Source: Lachnoclostridium sp. UBA1434 (GTDB taxonomy: Bacteria > Bacillota > Clostridia > Lachnospirales > Lachnospiraceae). From it: a stretch of DNA of 26,029 nt. Positions 22,659-26,029 of the stretch are shown here, in pieces. Made by a program: the position numbers and the translations under genes. Positions within the stretch are counted from its first letter, which is position 1. Each line of letters opens with the position of its first letter. Below the pieces are notes generated by a model, which was given only the letters and a program-made list of their open reading frames with translations, ran no database searches and had not been told where the DNA came from. The DNA lies in NCBI GenBank assembly GCA_002329645.1, contig DCTS01000095.1:1-26029 (forward strand), given 5' to 3'.

Positions 22659-24424
22659 ATGCTGTTAAAGACGATGAGCAAATGTCAAATGTGAGTAAAA
22701 AGAATACTATTTTGCGGCTGTTCAAATATATGCTTGCATATAAGCTTCAGATAGTGCTTGTCCTTTTTATAATGCTGATTACCGTAACAATATCGGTTGT
22801 AAATCCGCTGCTAATAGACAGGGCTGTTGATGTTCATATTGCAAACAAGGACATGAAGCGCCTTCTGCTGTTGGGCGTCTTCACTGCGGGGATTAATGTG
22901 CTGTTCTTTTTAATGGTAAAGCTCCGCATGTATCTGATGGCCAGGATATCCAACAAGGTGCTGCTGACCATAAGACAGGAGCTGTATACCCATATTCAGA
23001 AGCTCTCCTTCAGCTTTTTTGACAGCCGTCCCACGGGCAAGATACTTGCAAGAATAATCGGCGATGTCAACTCCCTTAAGGATGTGCTTTCAAACAGCGT
23101 TACAACCTTAATACCCGATTTTATTACAATATGCGCCGTTGTAGTAATAATGCTGGTCAATAACTGGCGGCTTGCTCTGGCTTCATTGTCCAGCCTGCCC
23201 ATATTAGCCTTCGGCCTGTGGTTCATTCAGACCCGTTCACATTTAAGATGGCGCCTTTTCAGGAAGAAAAGCTCAAACCTTAACGCCTTTATACATGAGG
23301 ATTTGTCAGGCATGAGAATAATACAAAGCTATACGGCGGAGGATGAGACGGAAGAATCCTTTGACCGGCTGCTTAAGGAACACAGGGATTCCTTTGTTCA
23401 TGCCGTAGTGCTGAATGACGCTTTCTTTCCGGTGGTAGACATCAGCTGGGGGCTTGGTACCCTTGCCATGTACTTCACAGCAATAAAGCTGCTTGGAATG
23501 GGAGCAGACAACATAGGAACCATGATAAGCTTCGGCATGTACATCGGCATGTTCTGGCATCCGATAATGAACCTGAGTAATTTCTATAACCAGCTTACCA
23601 CTAATTTGTCGGGAGCTGAGCGTATCTTTGATATTCTGGATACGCAGCCGGATATTATCGATGACGATGGAGTAACCGTTCTGCCTGAGATTAATGGCGA
23701 GGTTCGTTTTGATCATGTTTCCTTTGCATACGACTCGGATACTCATGTTCTGCATGATGTAAGCTTTACCGTAAAGCCGGGCGAGGCAATAGCGCTTGTT
23801 GGGCCCACCGGGGCAGGCAAGACTACGATTATTAATCTTATAAGCCGCTTTTATGATGTACAGCAGGGAAATATATATATTGACGGTTATAATATCAAGG
23901 ATGTTTCAATTGAAAGCCTTAGAAGCCAGCTTGGCATTATGACTCAGGAGAACTTCCTGTTCTCCGGAACCGTAAAGGACAATATACGATATGGCAGACT
24001 GGACGCTACCGATGAGGAGATTATTGCGGCAGCCAGGGCCGTTAATGCCCATGATTTTATTATGAAGCTGGAAAAGGGCTATGATACGGAGCTTAAGGAG
24101 AGGGGCGCCGGGCTTTCAATAGGGCAGCGCCAGCTTTTGGCCTTTGCAAGGACCATGGTTTCTAATCCGAAGATTCTTATATTGGATGAGGCCACCTCAA
24201 GCATTGATACCCATACCGAAATACTGGTACAGCAGGGTATTGAAGCGCTGCTTAAGGGGCGGACCTCCTTCATAATAGCCCACCGGCTATCCACAATCCG
24301 TAAGGCTGACCGGATATTTGTAATTGATGATGGTGAGATAAAGGAAGAAGGCAGCTCGGAAGAGCTTCTTGAAAGAAAGGGCATTTATTATAACCTGTAT
24401 ATGTCCCAATTTAAGAATATTTAA
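22649..24424 (+). CDS. heterodimeric ABC exporter, catalytic subunit (BmrD/TM288-like)
   Basis: 591 residues. Six membrane helices in residues about 30-320, then an ATPase domain with Walker A GPTGAGKTT (385-393), Q-loop MTQENFLFS, signature LSIGQ (489-493) instead of LSGGQ, Walker B ILILDEATSSID (catalytic Glu514) and H-loop IIAHRLS. The altered signature pairs in the dimer with the Asp-type Walker B of the first subunit, forming one degenerate and one active ATP site. That split is the known hallmark of BmrCD, TM287/288 and LmrCD exporters. The ATG at 22649 has GGGGAGGTGGCATC upstream and overlaps the end of the first gene by 10 nt. Substrate cannot be read from sequence. Confidence 0.9.
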   Translation: MSVNAVKDDEQMSNVSKKNTILRLFKYMLAYKLQIVLVLFIMLITVTISVVNPLLIDRAVDVHIANKDMKRLLLLGVFTAGINVLFFLMVKLRMYLMARISNKVLLTIRQELYTHIQKLSFSFFDSRPTGKILARIIGDVNSLKDVLSNSVTTLIPDFITICAVVVIMLVNNWRLALASLSSLPILAFGLWFIQTRSHLRWRLFRKKSSNLNAFIHEDLSGMRIIQSYTAEDETEESFDRLLKEHRDSFVHAVVLNDAFFPVVDISWGLGTLAMYFTAIKLLGMGADNIGTMISFGMYIGMFWHPIMNLSNFYNQLTTNLSGAERIFDILDTQPDIIDDDGVTVLPEINGEVRFDHVSFAYDSDTHVLHDVSFTVKPGEAIALVGPTGAGKTTIINLISRFYDVQQGNIYIDGYNIKDVSIESLRSQLGIMTQENFLFSGTVKDNIRYGRLDATDEEIIAAARAVNAHDFIMKLEKGYDTELKERGAGLSIGQRQLLAFARTMVSNPKILILDEATSSIDTHTEILVQQGIEALLKGRTSFIIAHRLSTIRKADRIFVIDDGEIKEEGSSEELLERKGIYYNLYMSQFKNI

Positions 24425-24435
24425 ACAACTAAACT

Positions 24436-24456
24436 TAAGGTTTTGGCCTTATTTTA
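24436..24456 (+). terminator. weak terminator after the ABC exporter operon
   Basis: TAAGG (24436-24440), loop TTTTGG, CCTTA (24447-24451), followed by TTTTAA. The stem is only 5 bp; it sits 12 nt past the stop and 9 nt before the end of the converging kinase gene. Confidence 0.4.
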
Positions 24457-24464
24457 ACAGAAGG

Positions 24465-25895
24465 TCATAGTCTGGGCTTGGGTATGGTAATGGTAAAGGT
24501 GGTACCCTTGGTAAACTGGGTGCGCACCTTGATTATACCTGTGTGAGCATGTATAATAAGCTTTGCCAGCGACAAGCCCAGTCCATGGCCGCTTATGTTC
24601 TGGCTTCTGACATGCTCCGATCGGTAAAAACGGTCAAATATATGCTCCGCATCCTTTCTGGTCATACCTATCCCTGTATCCTGAACGGAAATTACACAGT
24701 CTCCGTCGACCTTCATGCATTTGATGATGATCTCGTCCCCATCACTTGTGTATTTTACGGCATTGTCAATAAATATTCGTATGGCCTGCTTTAAGGCCTG
24801 CTTATCGCCGTATACCACAACATCCTCAAGAACCGGACTGCTTATTATTCGATTAGATGCCACCAGCCGGGTTTCCTTCACCATTTCTTCCACAACCGGT
24901 TTCATATTAAATTTCCTCTTTGTAAGCTTCAGCGTCTTCTTGTCATGCCGCGAAAGGAACAGCAGCTTCTCCACAAGCTCCTGCATGGATCTGGCTTCAT
25001 TTTGAATTGCTTCAATGGATTCTTGCATTACTTCCTCATTGGTAGTGCCCCACCGGTTAAGCAGGTTGACATAACCCTGTATTACAGCTATCGGCGTCCT
25101 GAGCTCATGGGATGCATCCGATACAAACTGCTTCTGGCTTTCATACGATACCTCCATACGGTCCAGCATGTCATTAATAACCGAAGCCAAATCCTTCAGC
25201 TCGTTCTTGGTTCCCGCAACATTAAGCCTCTCCTTGTGAAGATTATTAACATTAATACGTTTGGCTGTGGCAGACATGATTCGCACCGGTTCAAACAACT
25301 TCTCGTCCCCCCGCCTTCCCTTCCTGATGATCAGGGCAACAACGGCAAGGTAAAGCAGGCAAAGCTTCCAAAGGAAGCCTGTAAATTTCCTATAGCTTCC
25401 CGTAAGGTCATATTGAAACCTGGCGCTGTACTCTGTCCCTGCGACTGTGAAGTTCTTATTATCATATATAACCAGATTATTATCCGTATCTTTTCTGTCA
25501 AAATGGATTCCAAAGAAAAAGGCCTTGTCGGAATCGGGCCTATAAGCAATGTCATTGTAAACCTCCTCCTGGGTATCCTTATTCCTTACCGCAAGAGACA
25601 CTCCCTGCATATAATAGGGGTTGACAAGCTTAAATTCCCCTTCCTCCGAAATAGAAGTCATGATGTCATTGGCCATACTGTCAAAGTCGGTCTTTTCCGA
25701 AAGCATATAAAGAACGAAAAGCCCGGCCATGAACAGAATGCCATGGGTCAAAAGCAGCTTCAGATAATTCATGGATATGCGAAATGTCATGGAAAATCTG
25801 AAATTGCTCAGGAAGCTTTCTTTTCTTTTTCTGATGGGGAGGATGATTTTTCTTAATATCCTTCGTATAAATTCTACTAATTTACCCTTGTTCAT
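24465..25895 (-). CDS. two-component sensor histidine kinase
   Basis: 476 residues. A basic cytoplasmic N-terminus (1-42), TM1 (about 46-65), an extracytoplasmic sensor loop (66-172), TM2 (about 174-190), and a HAMP-like linker (about 195-248). Then come HisKA with phospho-accepting His263 (SDASHELRTPIAV) and HATPase_c with the N box FIDNAVKYT, G1 DTGIGM, F box FDRFYR and G2 GHGLGLSLAK. All catalytic boxes are intact. The ATG at 25895 has AAGGA 8 nt upstream. No response-regulator ORF is visible between 25896 and the right edge, so the partner must lie further out or elsewhere. The gene converges on the ABC exporter; a link between them is only suggested by adjacency. Confidence 0.93.
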   Translation of the reverse strand: MNKGKLVEFIRRILRKIILPIRKRKESFLSNFRFSMTFRISMNYLKLLLTHGILFMAGLFVLYMLSEKTDFDSMANDIMTSISEEGEFKLVNPYYMQGVSLAVRNKDTQEEVYNDIAYRPDSDKAFFFGIHFDRKDTDNNLVIYDNKNFTVAGTEYSARFQYDLTGSYRKFTGFLWKLCLLYLAVVALIIRKGRRGDEKLFEPVRIMSATAKRINVNNLHKERLNVAGTKNELKDLASVINDMLDRMEVSYESQKQFVSDASHELRTPIAVIQGYVNLLNRWGTTNEEVMQESIEAIQNEARSMQELVEKLLFLSRHDKKTLKLTKRKFNMKPVVEEMVKETRLVASNRIISSPVLEDVVVYGDKQALKQAIRIFIDNAVKYTSDGDEIIIKCMKVDGDCVISVQDTGIGMTRKDAEHIFDRFYRSEHVRSQNISGHGLGLSLAKLIIHAHTGIIKVRTQFTKGTTFTITIPKPRL

Positions 25896-25963
25896 ATATA
25901 ATATCCTTACGCCTCCTCCCTATAAGCCGTCATGTGAGGTCTTTATATTATGGTGATTCGTGC

Positions 25964-25986
25964 ATTAATAGTACTGTTAATACTGT
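25964..25986 (-). promoter_or_regulatory. operator-like repeats upstream of the histidine kinase gene
   Basis: ATTAATAGTACTGTTAAT (25964-25981) is palindromic apart from one base pair, and TACTGT occurs twice (25972-25977 and 25981-25986) at 9-bp spacing. It lies 70-90 bp upstream of the kinase start. No clear promoter hexamers are visible beside it. Confidence 0.3.
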
Positions 25987-26029
25987 CTCGTGAATATCCC
26001 GAACAACTTAAGTAAATACCTTGATAAAC

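Noticed and set aside
24945..25856. 303-codon open frame on the plus strand opposite the histidine kinase
   Set aside because: The minus-strand kinase has all catalytic boxes across this span; the plus reading has no family features.
25896..26029. 3' end of a response-regulator gene upstream of the kinase
   Set aside because: All three minus-strand frames hit stops and none shows the C-terminal DNA-binding pattern expected of an OmpR-type regulator.

Overview
The window looks like a chromosomal segment of a motile, endospore-forming Clostridia, most likely Lachnospiraceae-like. Supporting signs are flagellin/FliS, the sporulation regulator BofA beside a DUF2508 gene, a Met T-box in front of metG, a clostridial-type ATP-dependent PEP carboxykinase, moderate GC, strong AGGAGG ribosome sites and consensus sigma-A promoters. 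I see no tRNA, rRNA, CRISPR array or transposase, and no phage or plasmid genes.

Layout. 1-706 (-): 5' part of a CpaE/MinD-like gene whose P-loop is degenerate. 929-1595: bofA (-) divergent from a DUF2508 (YaaL) gene (+). 1760-7514 (-): a flagellar block of a large DUF6240-like protein, flagellin with a sigma-28-like promoter and an unusual leader, and fliS. 7796-11418 (+): a DUF885 lipoprotein, then pckA, whose promoter fires straight into a terminator-like hairpin. 11644-14000 (-): metG with a complete T-box leader. 14092-16275 (+): a lipoprotein fusing DUF4846 to a CapA-like domain. 16284-16443 (-): a candidate small RNA in the capA/galE gap. 16492-17505 (-): galE. 17837-18856 (+): a CAP-domain lipoprotein. 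18986-20414 (-): a small alarmone synthetase and a tail-anchored coiled-coil protein in one operon. 20593-24424 (+): a heterodimeric ABC exporter operon behind a structured leader with a 26-codon ORF. 24465-25895 (-): a sensor histidine kinase converging on the exporter.

The strongest unexplained system is the exporter leader at 20593-20860. A perfect sigma-A promoter (TTGACA-17-TATAAT) transcribes a 26-codon ORF. The SD and AUG of that ORF are complementary to its own distal part. The same distal segment (GATTACC) is also complementary to GGTAATC inside an intrinsic-terminator-like hairpin just before the exporter genes. These mutually exclusive pairings suggest ribosome-controlled attenuation, analogous in layout to the Bacillus bmrB-bmrCD operon. 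The logic is inferred; the complementarities are visible directly.

Secondary points are the candidate sRNA at 16284-16408, the flagellin leader with a four-codon minicistron and two CsrA-like sites, the pseudo-ATPase at the left edge, the DUF4846-CapA fusion, and the alarmone-synthetase/membrane-protein pair.
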